Source: Elizabethkingia meningoseptica_A (lineage in GTDB: Bacteria > Bacteroidota > Bacteroidia > Flavobacteriales > Weeksellaceae). From it: 64,000 nt of DNA. The position numbers and the translations under genes were made by a program. The notes under the pieces are model-generated. The model was not told the DNA's origin. It was given only the letters and a program-made list of their open reading frames with translations, and did not search any database. This document shows positions 18,729 to 27,372 of the stretch, piece after piece (within the stretch, counting starts at the first letter, position 1; each line of letters starts with the position of its first letter). The DNA lies in the NCBI RefSeq assembly GCF_045762675.1, contig NZ_JBJDLK010000008.1, positions 101,442-165,441 on the forward strand, written 5' to 3'.

Positions 18729-18959
18729 TTATACAAGGGAAGTAAAAGACTGCATTTTTAACTTTCTCCAGTAATCCTGCGCTAATATAAAAAAACCTAC
18801 CAGAAGTAGTATTTTGCTGATAACCGCTACAATACTTAGTATGATCATTTTATTGGGGAAGCTGATAAAATAAAAGACTAAAAGTATCAGCCAAAGTAAT
18901 ACAGCCGCGCCCAACATCCACAAAGCCGCTTTTCCGGTATTTCGTTTTTTCTTTATCAT
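18729..18959 (-). CDS. small two-helix membrane protein
   Basis: 76 residues with basic ends and two clear membrane helices (about 12-34, AALWMLGAAVLLWLILLVFY, and 37-61, MIILSIVAVISKILLLVGFF). No family is recognised. It stands alone, with 289 bases to the regulator on one side and about 500 non-coding bases on the other. The hydrophobic pattern and the basic N-terminus make a real small protein more likely than chance, but there is no independent support. Confidence 0.5.
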   Translation of the reverse strand: MIKKKRNTGKAALWMLGAAVLLWLILLVFYFISFPNKMIILSIVAVISKILLLVGFFILAQDYWRKLKMQSFTSLV

Positions 18960-19313
18960 AAGCTTATTATTATAATTTACATTCCGTGATTATATCTGAA
19001 TACAAATTTATGTCCTGAAAAAGGGGAGTACCTTGTATTTCTTGCTGAAGCGATAATAATAAGTAATGAAACGTTTATTTAAGGACACTAAGCGTTTTTT
19101 AAAATATCCTGATTTTATATATATGCTTCAGTCAGATTTACCAACACTTCACCTGCCAATATATACACTTCACTTAGATGACCGGAAAATAAAATGTCCC
19201 GGATGATTTACTTTGCAGAAGAAAACAGGAGATGCTTACAAAACAACATGATCTCATATATATATCATTTTTCATAATTCAGCTTGTTGTTAAAAACTGT
19301 GGAAATAGTTTTG
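18960..19313. other. AT-rich non-coding stretch with possible small-RNA gene
   Basis: No protein gene seen on either strand. On the plus strand, a box close to TAnnTTTG (TTACTTTG, ending at about 19216) precedes roughly 130 bases that end at the strong terminator at 19314-19348. No coding gene lies upstream of that terminator, so a small RNA of about 19220-19348 is possible. Confidence 0.3.
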
Positions 19314-19348
19314 AATGAGTAGTTTCAGTAAACTACTCATTTTTTTTA
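19314..19348 (+). terminator. orphan intrinsic terminator
   Basis: A perfect 12-bp stem, AATGAGTAGTTT (19314-19325) / AAACTACTCATT (19330-19341), with a 4-base loop and a following run of T. It has textbook form, but the nearest plus-strand coding gene upstream ends at 18439, almost 900 bases away. Confidence 0.75.
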
Positions 19349-19393
19349 TGTTTATAGAATAATCAGTTTAATGTTTATCTAATATGTGTTTGT

Positions 19394-19429
19394 AAGGCGG
19401 AGGTAAATTGTATTATAATCTTCCGCCTT
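19394..19429. other. short hairpin downstream of the broken iron permease gene
   Basis: AAGGCGG (19394-19400) and CCGCCTT (19423-19429) can pair around a 22-base loop. It lies about 30 bases past the old stop of the permease gene on the minus strand. T runs are poor on both sides, so I call it only a possible transcript end. Confidence 0.35.
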
Positions 19430-19460
19430 TTAAATGATTTTATAACTTAAGTTACAAAGT

Positions 19461-19918
19461 CTATTTCTTAATTTCGTCCTGTGTATTATAGCTTTTTCTT
19501 TGATGATTTTTATGTGCTGCATCTATAGAATGGGATTTATGGAGATCGATTTCGTTTTTAGTCATTTTTGCAAGGGTAACGAAATATTCATGTAACTGAT
19601 CGAGTTCCTTTTCTGTAAGGTCTTCAATATCCACCATACGATTACTGGCTTCTTTACTGGCGGCAATCAGTTCATTTAATTTAAGCTGAATGCTTTACTG
19701 TCTTTATTTTGAGATTTCTGAATCAGGAAAACCATCAAAAAAGTAATAATAGTAGTACCGGTATTAATGATCAGCTGCCATGTTTCTGAATAATTAAAAA
19801 ACGGGCCGCTTATTAACCACACAATAACAATAGTAAGTGCAATAATAAAGGCAGAAGAACTTCCTGTAAAAATGGTGGCTTTATTGGCAAATTTCTCAAA
19901 GAATGACCTGAATTTCAT
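19461..19918 (-). pseudogene. low-affinity iron permease family gene with a one-base frameshift
   Basis: The first 76 or so residues from the ATG at 19918 match the low-affinity iron permease family (two helices; FIIALTIVIVWLISGPFF and LIINTGTTIITFLMVFLIQ, then KSQNKDSKAF), then stop early at 19676. In the next frame, without interruption from 19688 to the TAG at 19461, lies the expected family C-terminus: QLKLNELIAASKEASNRMV, DIEDLTEKELDQLHEYF, LAKMTKNEIDLHKSH. Adding one base after GCATT (at 19688-19690) would restore about 152 residues. Both halves are clean, so the loss is recent or a sequencing error. These proteins are linked to Fe(II) uptake or small-ion transport; their role in bacteria is not firm. 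Confidence 0.85.
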
Positions 19919-19982
19919 AAGTAAAAAGATTAATAATTATGTTTATATAAAAATAATTATTATTTCAATCTAATGATTCATT

Positions 19983-20025
19983 TTGACTGGTCCTAAAATA
20001 GGTTAACTATTTTAGGACCAGTCAA
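19983..20025. repeat. perfect 19-bp inverted repeat with 5-base loop
   Basis: The left arm 19983-20001 begins TTGACTGGTCCTAAAATAG and the right arm 20007-20025 is its exact complement, separated by GTTAA. It lies 16 bases past the stop of the Old Yellow Enzyme gene on the minus strand, but there is no T run on that side, so it is an atypical terminator. The length and exactness also suit abutted ends of an insertion element or a small mobile palindrome. Confidence 0.7.
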
Positions 20026-20040
20026 GTTATTTATGATGGT

Positions 20041-21102
20041 TTAGTATAACACACCCAGGCTTTCTGCTGAAAAATCCGATAACTCTTCTGTTTTTCCGGA
20101 TTTTATTTTCTGAACCCACTGGTAATCGCTTAGCAAAGCACGTCCTACGGCAACAAGATCAAAATCCTGTCTGTCCAGCCTGCGCAATAGTTCAGAAAGA
20201 TCTGTTCTTTCGGAACCTTCCCCTGAGAATGCTGAAAGAAAATCACCTTTAAGACCTACTGAACCTACTGTAATGGTTGGCTGCCCTGTAATTTTTTTTG
20301 CCCATCCGGCGAAATTAAGATCTGAGCCTTCAAACTCCGGTTCCCAGAAACGGCGTTGTGAACAATGAAAGATATCCACTCCTGCTTCTTTCATCGGAAT
20401 AAGCCATTCCTCCATTTCTTCCGGTGTTGTTGCCAGTCTGCTTTTATAGTCCTGCTGCTTCCATTGGGAAAGACGGATAATAATTGTAAAATCATCGCCT
20501 ACGGCAGCTCTTATGGCTTTAATAACCTCCACTGCAAAACGGCTTCTTTCTTTTAATGTTTTCCCGCCATATTCATCTGTTCTGGTATTGGTTACTTCCC
20601 AAAAGAACTGATCGATAAGGTAACCGTGTGCACCGTGTATTTCCAGACAGTCGAATCCCAGATCTTTTGCCGCTTTTGCTGAAGATGCAAATTGTTTTAT
20701 GGTATCTTCAATGTCAGCCAGAGTCATTGTCGATGCCTTTTCCATAGGATTTTCCGGGTATTTTTCGGACATTCTGGTATCACCAACATGCCATATTTGC
20801 GGTCCCATTTTTCCACCGTTTGCATGTACACCGTCTATTACATTTTTCCAGCCCTGTAACGCTTCATTTCCATAAAAATCCGGGATATTCTGCAGATTTT
20901 TAGAAGAGGGTCTGTTAATTACGGTTCCTTCCGATAGAATTAATCCTACTTCCGAAGCAGCTCTTCTTGCATAATAATCTGCCATTTGCTGTGTCGGAAC
21001 TCCGTCTGCCGATTGTGCTCTGGTCATAGGAGCCATTACTATTCTGTTTTTTAACTGAAGATTTTTGTAACTAAAAGGACTAAATAACGCGTCTGTATTC
21101 AT
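20041..21102 (-). CDS. NADH:flavin oxidoreductase, Old Yellow Enzyme family
   Basis: 353 residues forming an FMN-binding TIM barrel. Landmarks: LKNRIVMAPMTRAQSADGVP near the N-terminus, IWHVGD, and the family signature DCLEIHGAHGYLIDQFFWEVTN with NTRTDEYGG. The phosphate-binding end is TVGSVGL ... DLVAVGRALLSDYQW. OYEs reduce activated C=C bonds of enones and other electrophiles with NAD(P)H. A HxlR regulator is divergent and shares operator-like repeats, a common arrangement for electrophile-induced OYEs, so induction by quinone or aldehyde stress is likely but inferred. Confidence 0.92.
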   Translation of the reverse strand: MNTDALFSPFSYKNLQLKNRIVMAPMTRAQSADGVPTQQMADYYARRAASEVGLILSEGTVINRPSSKNLQNIPDFYGNEALQGWKNVIDGVHANGGKMGPQIWHVGDTRMSEKYPENPMEKASTMTLADIEDTIKQFASSAKAAKDLGFDCLEIHGAHGYLIDQFFWEVTNTRTDEYGGKTLKERSRFAVEVIKAIRAAVGDDFTIIIRLSQWKQQDYKSRLATTPEEMEEWLIPMKEAGVDIFHCSQRRFWEPEFEGSDLNFAGWAKKITGQPTITVGSVGLKGDFLSAFSGEGSERTDLSELLRRLDRQDFDLVAVGRALLSDYQWVQKIKSGKTEELSDFSAESLGVLY

Positions 21103-21138
21103 TTTTTATTGTTTTTAAATTTTACAATTCTGCTAATT

Positions 21139-21220
21139 GTTACACAAAGTAACTAATAATAGTTTTATTTTGTACCCTTTGACTGAAAAAAGTAGTAACT
21201 TTGCAGTAACTAACAATAGT
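21139..21220. promoter_or_regulatory. shared operator region between OYE and HxlR genes
   Basis: A 15-base direct repeat with one mismatch occurs at 21149-21163 (GTAACTAATAATAGT) and 21206-21220 (GTAACTAACAATAGT). The first copy is part of an inverted repeat GTTAC-N5-GTAAC (21139-21153). The plus-strand -7 box TAACTTTG (21196-21203) for the regulator lies against the second copy, and a near -7 box for the OYE gene (TTACTTTG on the minus strand, 21152-21145) overlaps the first. One regulator could thus control both promoters. Confidence 0.6.
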
Positions 21221-21235
21221 AACCCACAGGTAAGT

Positions 21236-21592
21236 ATGAAACAGCATAATATTAATTCCGGAAATTGTCCTCTTCTGAACGCAATGTCGGCTTTAGGAAA
21301 CAAATGGAAGCCTATCATTATTCTGGTTATTAATACCAGAACATTACGTTTTGGACAGATTGTAACACGTATACATGTTATTTCCCGGAAGGTTCTTACC
21401 GATCAGTTAAGGGAACTGGAAGAGAAGGGACTGATTCTGCGGGAAGAATTTAAAGAACTTCCGCCAAGGGTTGAGTATTCTCTTACGGAAAAAGGACTGG
21501 CACTGCTTCCTATCCTGAATATGCTTGAAGACTGGGAAAGACAATATGAAATAAAGAAAGTTCTCTCCGAAGAAGAGCCATTATCATTGTAA
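21236..21592 (+). CDS. HxlR-family winged-helix regulator
   Basis: 118 residues from the ATG at 21236. The longer open frame from 21137 is rejected because it would start inside the promoter and add a non-conserved tail. The protein shows the HxlR pattern: a Cys near the N-terminus (SGNCPLLNAMSALGNKWKP), RFGQIVTRIHVISRKVLTDQLRELEEKGLI as recognition region (read in two parts), and the wing EELPPRVEYSLTEKG-like segment. The single Cys resembles the sensing Cys of HypR/YodB regulators. Likely represses the divergent OYE gene until electrophiles modify it (inference). Confidence 0.88.
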   Translation: MKQHNINSGNCPLLNAMSALGNKWKPIIILVINTRTLRFGQIVTRIHVISRKVLTDQLRELEEKGLILREEFKELPPRVEYSLTEKGLALLPILNMLEDWERQYEIKKVLSEEEPLSL

Positions 21593-21648
21593 TGTAGTCT
21601 ATCATTAATGGACTGTATTAACACATATTCAGACACAAAACGAAGATT

Positions 21649-22446
21649 TTAAATTCCTTTATCTGTCTTTCTGAGATCGGTAGGGCGGGACCGGGTAAAT
21701 TCATGGAAGGTATCGCTAAACGAACTTATACTGCTATAACCGACTTCATCCGCGATTTCGTTAATTGATTTATGGGTTTTCAAAATCAGTTCAATTGCTT
21801 TAACCATTCTCAGCGTTTTCAGATATTGGAGAAAAGAAATATCCAGGGTAGACCTGAACAATCGGGATAAAGAGCGTTCACTCATGCCAAAACGCTCACT
21901 TATACTAATTAAGCTGTGTTTATCTCCGATATTCTCATCGATATACAGCAGTATTTTCTTCATCTGGCGGTCATCTGTCATCGGAAGAATAATAGGCAGG
22001 GCATTGTTGCTGATTTTGGGAAGTATATTTTTCAGAGAGATTAAAAACTCAAAATTATGATCATTTGTTTTCACATGTTTTTCATCCCATATCTCGGTGT
22101 ATTTAATCATTTGAATGAGTAATTCTGATGCCGGATAGATTCCGAGTTGGGTGTAAAAGGGATTGGTTTCATCATCATGCGCATAAAAATAGAGTGAGCG
22201 CAGAACTGTTGCATAATGTCCTATTCGTAAGAAGTGTTCCATTCCCTGAGGAATCCAGAAGAAATGTTTTGCCGGAACCACATAAGTACGGTTCTCTATG
22301 GTAATATAAGCGATACCGCCTTCCACATAACTTAACTGTCCTTTTGTATGCTGATGAAAGGGGATAAGCTTTTCCGATTTCTCATGCATTACAAAAACAC
22401 TTTCAGGGTGCTTGTCAATATCCGGCAAAGCTGCAATTAAGCCCAT
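21649..22446 (-). CDS. AraC-family regulator with cupin sensor domain
   Basis: 265 residues. The N-terminal cupin (about 20-95; FHQHTKGQLSYVEGGIAYI and FWIPQGMEHFL) is the sensor half and the C-terminal 165-262 carries two helix-turn-helix motifs (LISISERFGMSERSLSRLF and INEIADEVGYSSISSFSDTF). It is divergent from a TolC-EmrA-EmrB type operon with only 133 bases between, and an 11-bp inverted repeat covers both promoters. It is the likely local regulator of that pump; the effector is unknown. Confidence 0.9.
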   Translation of the reverse strand: MGLIAALPDIDKHPESVFVMHEKSEKLIPFHQHTKGQLSYVEGGIAYITIENRTYVVPAKHFFWIPQGMEHFLRIGHYATVLRSLYFYAHDDETNPFYTQLGIYPASELLIQMIKYTEIWDEKHVKTNDHNFEFLISLKNILPKISNNALPIILPMTDDRQMKKILLYIDENIGDKHSLISISERFGMSERSLSRLFRSTLDISFLQYLKTLRMVKAIELILKTHKSINEIADEVGYSSISSFSDTFHEFTRSRPTDLRKTDKGI

Positions 22447-22466
22447 AACTACTGAGGTAAATTTAA

Positions 22467-22560
22467 AGAATGCAAAGATAAATCATTCTGGCCGGAATCA
22501 TGTAAAATTTGACTATTTTAGATAAAAATAATTTTCTGAGAGAAAATAGCTTTGCATTCT
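22467..22560. promoter_or_regulatory. mirror-image promoters of AraC gene and efflux operon
   Basis: AGAATGCAAAG (22467-22477) and CTTTGCATTCT (22550-22560) are perfect inverted copies 72 bases apart. Each copy contains the TTTG of a -7 box: TATCTTTG on the minus strand (22480-22473) for the AraC gene, and TAGCTTTG (22547-22554) for the efflux operon. The two transcription starts would thus have the same flanking sequence, which suggests one protein binding at both. Confidence 0.6.
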
Positions 22561-22579
22561 GATAATTCTTAAACGCTCA

Positions 22580-23902
22580 ATGAAAATTAATCTTACTCTG
22601 GCCTTTATGCTGGGGACCTTTTTTCCGGCATTCGCCCAGACTCAAGTTCTTAAAAACGATACCCTTTATCTTTCCCTGAAACAGGCGTGGCAGAAAGCAG
22701 AAGAAAACAGCCGCCATATTCAGATGAACCGCATGGAAACTGATATTTCAACCCTCCGAGTAAAGGATGCCAAACTGGAACGGCTTCCTGAAGTTCAGTT
22801 AAAAGGCTCGGTGGAAAAGGCTTCTAATATTCCGGTTTACGAAAACGGAATTTTTTCCAAACCTTCACAGCATGAAGTGATTCATACACTTTACAAAGTC
22901 GGTGCAGATTTCTACCTCAATATTTATAACGGAAATAAACTTAACCTTAAAATCAAACAGGAAGAAGTTCTTCAAAAAATCAAACAGATCCAAAAGGATC
23001 AGAGTATTTCAGATATTCATTATAAAACGGCATCGCTGTATCTGGATCTTCAGAAAAGCCTGATCTTCAGAAAACTGATTAAAGAAGATATTGCGGATCA
23101 GATGCTTCAGCTAAAAGAAATTAAAGCGCTTTACAAAAACGGTGTTGTATTGAAAAGTGATGTTCTCCGTGTTGAGCTTGATTTGTCCAAAAGGGAAATG
23201 ACTTTAATAACCATTGAGAATGATATTCTTATCGCCATGCAGAAACTCAATATCATTCTGGGCATTCCCGATGAAAACACGGTCATACCTGAAGAACTGA
23301 ATACCGAAGAATACAAGAATTTATCCTATGACGATTGTTTAAGACTTGCCCTGGAGCATTCTTTCGATTATCATCTTTCCGAACAGCAAACAGAACTTAG
23401 CAGGCTGCATCTTAAAGATGTTCAGGCCAATGTAAGACCGAAATTAGGAATGTACGGGGAATTCTACTATGCGAATCCGCAAATATTTCTGTATCCATAT
23501 AATCCCAACTGGTATTCACTGGGCATTGTAGGATTAAGAGCTTCTTTTTCTCTTTCATCTCTTTATCATAATACCCAAAAAGTAAAAGCTGCAAAGCTGG
23601 AGTTTGAAAAAGAAGAAATACAGCATAAAAATACCGAAGATGAAGTCCGCCAAAGGGTTAAAGAAGCTTATTTAAGATACATGGAAGCTCTTGAACAAAT
23701 AAAGCTGGCAGAAATAAATGTTTCTCAGGCAAAAGAAAATGCCCGCATTATCAAAAATACATATTTCAATCAGGCGTCTCTTGTTACAGATCTTCTGGAT
23801 GCAGACATTCAACTGCTCCAGACCCGCTTTGAACTCGAAAGTTCAAAGATCATTGCTCAGAACAAATACTACTTATTACAAAACGTTACAGGCACCTTAT
23901 AA
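22580..23902 (+). CDS. TolC-family outer-membrane efflux channel
   Basis: 440 residues with a signal peptide (MKINLTLAFMLGTFFPAFAQ) and two OEP helical regions rich in coiled coil (e.g. KNGVVLKSDVLRVELDLSK, and EAYLRYMEALEQIKLAEIN near the end). There is no lipobox Cys, unlike the NodT channel at 14349. It is the first gene of an operon with a HlyD/EmrA-type adaptor (gap 4 bases) and an MFS carrier, so it should form the outer-membrane exit of that exporter. Confidence 0.92.
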   Translation: MKINLTLAFMLGTFFPAFAQTQVLKNDTLYLSLKQAWQKAEENSRHIQMNRMETDISTLRVKDAKLERLPEVQLKGSVEKASNIPVYENGIFSKPSQHEVIHTLYKVGADFYLNIYNGNKLNLKIKQEEVLQKIKQIQKDQSISDIHYKTASLYLDLQKSLIFRKLIKEDIADQMLQLKEIKALYKNGVVLKSDVLRVELDLSKREMTLITIENDILIAMQKLNIILGIPDENTVIPEELNTEEYKNLSYDDCLRLALEHSFDYHLSEQQTELSRLHLKDVQANVRPKLGMYGEFYYANPQIFLYPYNPNWYSLGIVGLRASFSLSSLYHNTQKVKAAKLEFEKEEIQHKNTEDEVRQRVKEAYLRYMEALEQIKLAEINVSQAKENARIIKNTYFNQASLVTDLLDADIQLLQTRFELESSKIIAQNKYYLLQNVTGTL

Positions 23903-23906
23903 TACC

Positions 23907-24971
23907 ATGAAAAAAAAATATACCGCTACCGACAAACTGATTACCAAAATCACCGGTTGGATTACTGCTCTTATTGTTCTGACATTAGCCATATGGGGAG
24001 GAGTAACACTAAAAAATTATTATCAGTATGAACAAACCAATGATGCGCAGGTTCAGGAATATGTTAATCCTGTTATTTCCAGAGCCGGAGGTTTCATTGT
24101 GGCTGTAAGGTTTGAAGAAAATCAAAACGTAAAAAAGGGGGATACACTTTTAATTATCGATAACAGAGAATACGTTTTACAGCAGAAGCAAACGCAGGCA
24201 CTATTGCTTAAAGCCCGTGCAGAGTTGAGGACATTGGAAAGTACGGCAGAAACAATGGGGAAGGAGGCTTTGGCATCCAAAGAGCAAATAGGTGCCAACA
24301 GCGCAAAGGTGAAAAAACAGGAACTCGACTATACCCGCTATAAGAAGCTTTATGAGGAAGAATCCGCAACAAAGCAGAAACTGGAGGATATTGAAGCAAC
24401 ACTGGAGGTTAACAAAAGTGACTACAAATCTTCACAGGACAATTATCTGGCTTCTGTTTCTAAAATACACGATGTTGTTGCTGAAAAAGAAGTGGTAAAG
24501 GCTGAAATTTCAAGATTGCAGGCGCTACTGGACCGCCATAAACTGGATGTAAGTTATACAGTGGTAACCGCTCCCTACAACGGAAGAATGGGCAGAAGAA
24601 CTGTTGAAGCAGGACAGATGATCGATGCCGGAGAAACACTGGCTTTTATTGTTAACAATCAGACGGATAAATGGGTAGTCGCCAACTATAAGGAAACCCA
24701 GATCGGAGGAATGAAAATAGGGGACAGGGTTAAAATAATTGCCGATTCTTATCCTGACAGAGAATTTAAAGGAACCATTATTTCGCTTTCTCCGGCTACA
24801 GGATCGAGCTTTTCACTGCTGCCGCCGGATAATTCTACCGGCAACTATGTAAAAATTGTACAGCGTATTCCTGTAAGAATAAGAATAGAGGGCAGTAAGC
24901 AGGAAACCGAAGTTCTAAAAGTCGGCATGAATGTGAATGTATATGCAGGTAAAAAACATTCTAATGGCTAA
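23907..24971 (+). CDS. HlyD/EmrA-type membrane fusion protein
   Basis: 354 residues from the ATG at 23907, four bases after the channel gene stop; the frame is open further upstream but only as an overlap. One N-terminal membrane helix (about 15-36, WITALIVLTLAIWGGVTL), then split lipoyl domain (VNPVISRAGGFIVAVRFEEN ... VTAPYNGRMGRRTVEAGQMI), a long helical hairpin, and a C-terminal barrel domain (IIADSYPDREFKGTI). It links the inner-membrane MFS carrier to the TolC-type channel across the periplasm. Overlaps the MFS gene by 8 bases. Confidence 0.93.
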   Translation: MKKKYTATDKLITKITGWITALIVLTLAIWGGVTLKNYYQYEQTNDAQVQEYVNPVISRAGGFIVAVRFEENQNVKKGDTLLIIDNREYVLQQKQTQALLLKARAELRTLESTAETMGKEALASKEQIGANSAKVKKQELDYTRYKKLYEEESATKQKLEDIEATLEVNKSDYKSSQDNYLASVSKIHDVVAEKEVVKAEISRLQALLDRHKLDVSYTVVTAPYNGRMGRRTVEAGQMIDAGETLAFIVNNQTDKWVVANYKETQIGGMKIGDRVKIIADSYPDREFKGTIISLSPATGSSFSLLPPDNSTGNYVKIVQRIPVRIRIEGSKQETEVLKVGMNVNVYAGKKHSNG

Positions 24972-26556
24972 AAGAAAAATGCCTTTTTTTAAAAGGTGGG
25001 CTCCGGAATGGTTTGTAAAACTTTTCCTTTTTATGATGACCCTCCCGGGAATTTCCATCTTCTTTTTACCCTTAACCAATATTGAAGCTGCCCGAGGCTA
25101 TTACGGATGCGAAGTAGGGGATATCCAGTTTTCAGTCGTTTTGTTTTATGCGGGTTATGTTGGTTTTTACAGTCTTGAAAGAAGGTTTTTCAGCTTTCTG
25201 GCCACCAGGGAATATCTGTTAACTTTTGTAAGTCTGCAAATACTGGCCTGCCTTATCTGTTATTGTACAAAAGATGTTGCGTTACTTTTTCCGGTACGTT
25301 TTATTCAGGGGATGCTTTTTGCCTGTAATGTAAATGTTTCCCTTACTTTATTTTTTACAAGACTCAGCAGTGAAAGGGGACGGGAGATCAGCTTTTCCAT
25401 CTTTTTTGGTTTGCTGCTTTGCGCTGTACCGGTGAATAGTCTTATGGCTGTGGACTTTATCGATAATTATAACTTTAATATTATTTATAAAGGCGCTATA
25501 TTTTCCTATCTGCCATGCCTTATATTCCTGGCGCTGGCAATGAACAATTATCGTTCACATCAACGGTTTCCGCTTTATAAACTGGACTGGCAAAGCTTTG
25601 TGTTATTTAGTGCGGCTCTTGTACTCACCGGTTATATTATGATTTACGGTCAGCAGTATTACTGGCTGGAAGACATGAGAATACAGATAAGTGTCATCTG
25701 CATTATAATCTTATCGGTTATCATGTTCATACGGTTTAAAGCGATGAAACGGCCGTATGTTGATTTAGGCGTATTTAAGTTCCGGAACTTTAAAATAGGT
25801 TTGCTGTTTCTTTTCGTGCTATACATTTGCAGGTTTGCTTCCGGGATTACCAATACTTACTTTGTGAAAACCCTGCATTTCGATCCTTTTTATGTGTCAT
25901 ATATCAATGTTTTCAATCTGGCGGGTATTGTAGGGGGAGTCGTTACCGCCTGTTATCTGGTACTCAGAAAAACCGGGATTCGGTATATCTGGTTTCTGGG
26001 ATTTTCCATGTTATTTGTTTTTCATGCGGTTATGTATTTCTCATTTGACAGTCAGGCCAACGATTTTAATTATTACATTCCTTTAGCCATTCAGGGAGCA
26101 GGAGTCGGGGTGCTGATGGTTCCCGGGATTATCTATATAATATCATCTGTTCCTTTTTCTTTAGGACCTTCGGCATCAGCCACGGCTTTAGCGATAAGAT
26201 ATCTGGGATTCTGCACCAGCATAGGAATCATCAATTATTTTGAGCTTCTGGGAAAAAGCAGACATTATAATGCTTTTCAGGATCATATAAGTGCCACAAA
26301 TTCGGTAGTGAAAAGTTTTTTCAGTAAACAAAGCAGTAAGCTCGGTGCCAAAGGTTTGCTCAAAGATCATACTTTACAGGCTTCGGATAAGTTGCTTCTT
26401 AAAAGAATTGAGGAACAAAGCCATTTAAGATTCGCCATGGATTATTACGAAATGATGTGCTGGCTTTTGTTTGCAACACTGCTTTTAATTCTTTTTCTGC
26501 CGTATCTTAACAGAACAATACTGCATTTAAAGTCCAGAAGGCTTTCTCCGGCATAA
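24964..26556 (+). CDS. MFS drug exporter, EmrB-like partner of the adaptor
   Basis: 530 residues from the ATG at 24964, which overlaps the adaptor gene end. The sequence is a run of about 14 hydrophobic helices, with the early motif FPVRFIQGMLFACNVNV corresponding to the RxxQGxG region of DHA2 drug:H+ antiporters, and the late LAIQGAGVGVLMVPGIIYI. Length and helix number fit the EmrB/DHA2 group. Together with the two genes before it this forms a three-part exporter; substrates may be hydrophobic drugs or bile-type compounds, not told by sequence. Confidence 0.88.
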   Translation: MAKRKMPFFKRWAPEWFVKLFLFMMTLPGISIFFLPLTNIEAARGYYGCEVGDIQFSVVLFYAGYVGFYSLERRFFSFLATREYLLTFVSLQILACLICYCTKDVALLFPVRFIQGMLFACNVNVSLTLFFTRLSSERGREISFSIFFGLLLCAVPVNSLMAVDFIDNYNFNIIYKGAIFSYLPCLIFLALAMNNYRSHQRFPLYKLDWQSFVLFSAALVLTGYIMIYGQQYYWLEDMRIQISVICIIILSVIMFIRFKAMKRPYVDLGVFKFRNFKIGLLFLFVLYICRFASGITNTYFVKTLHFDPFYVSYINVFNLAGIVGGVVTACYLVLRKTGIRYIWFLGFSMLFVFHAVMYFSFDSQANDFNYYIPLAIQGAGVGVLMVPGIIYIISSVPFSLGPSASATALAIRYLGFCTSIGIINYFELLGKSRHYNAFQDHISATNSVVKSFFSKQSSKLGAKGLLKDHTLQASDKLLLKRIEEQSHLRFAMDYYEMMCWLLFATLLLILFLPYLNRTILHLKSRRLSPA

Positions 26557-26720
26557 ACAGCAATTAACCAGGGCTTATTTGACTAAAATGTACTGATAGT
26601 TATATACATAGAATTAAAAATGGAAAGCTCAATGATATTTTATTTAACATAATATTAATTATAGGATATTGTTTTTTTTCTTTCGTATCTTTGCATACAA
26701 GATCTTATAAGCCAACTATT

Positions 26721-27087
26721 ATGTATAAAATTATTATTTATGACGCTTCCCGTACATTTCGTTTTACTCCCGACACAGATCGTTATTCTTTAACCTTGTC
26801 AGTAAGCAAGACTCTCCAGTTTTCATCCAGGCGTAAAGCTTTAGATTTTATCCGTAACATTTCCGGGTTAACTTCGGAATCTCAAAAGCTACGAACGGGA
26901 AAAAACTGAACTACACAAGATTATACGTGCCGTAGATTCTGTTCTGGAATTGCTTCAGGAAAATTGCAGGATTCTCGGGACACATAGTTCTCTGGAAATT
27001 ATAATGAGTGTTACCCGCTCGTTTCATAACATAATTCTTCACGCTGAGGATCATTTCGAAAACAACACTTTAAGCCTGTTCAGATAG
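26721..27087 (+). pseudogene. small gene of unknown family, interrupted by a frameshift
   Basis: The first part, from ATG 26721 (an in-frame ATG lies at 26691), reads MYKIIIYDASRTFRFTPDTD ... RRKALDFIRNISGLTSES and stops at 26907. In the +1 frame a stop-free stretch 26872-27087 continues with coding character: SYEREKTELHKIIRAVDSV, LELLQENCRILGTHS, ending HFENNTLSLFR and a TAG. Removing one A from either the AAAA at 26884-26887 or the A6 run at 26900-26905 would join them into a protein of about 120 residues, acidic-helical at the C-terminus. The family is unknown. It lies between the efflux operon and the XRE/RT island. Confidence 0.5.
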
Positions 27088-27372
27088 CTAAGAAACAAAC
27101 TCCTACCAGCGCGTGTCAATCATAACGAAACTCCTATTTAACATAATGTAAAAATCCCACTTTACATAAAACACCCTTATTTTATATAAAATCAGATAGT
27201 TAAAAATTATTTACTTCATATAATTTCTCTGTTTTTAAAGCTTAATCACCTGAATATATAGGCTTACCAACTTTCCTTTTTTCTGTCACTATCCTACCCC
27301 TGCTTCCCTATTCGTTTATTGCTTTTTTTACGGTTCACATAATTTACTGTTTTTGGTGAATACTATTTTTAA
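27088..27372. other. AT-rich non-coding stretch at the island edge
   Basis: About 285 bases without a supported gene on either strand. It begins just after the frameshifted small gene and runs up to a hairpin at 27373. Several short repeats of TTTACATAA/TTAACATAA type occur near 27130-27180, but nothing that I can name. Confidence 0.4.

Noticed and set aside
26898..26910. Slippery heptamer A-AAA-AAC in phase directly before a TGA
   Set aside because: A -1 slip would lead to a stop after nine codons (LNYTRLYVP). The long open continuation is in the +1 frame, so programmed -1 frameshifting does not explain it.
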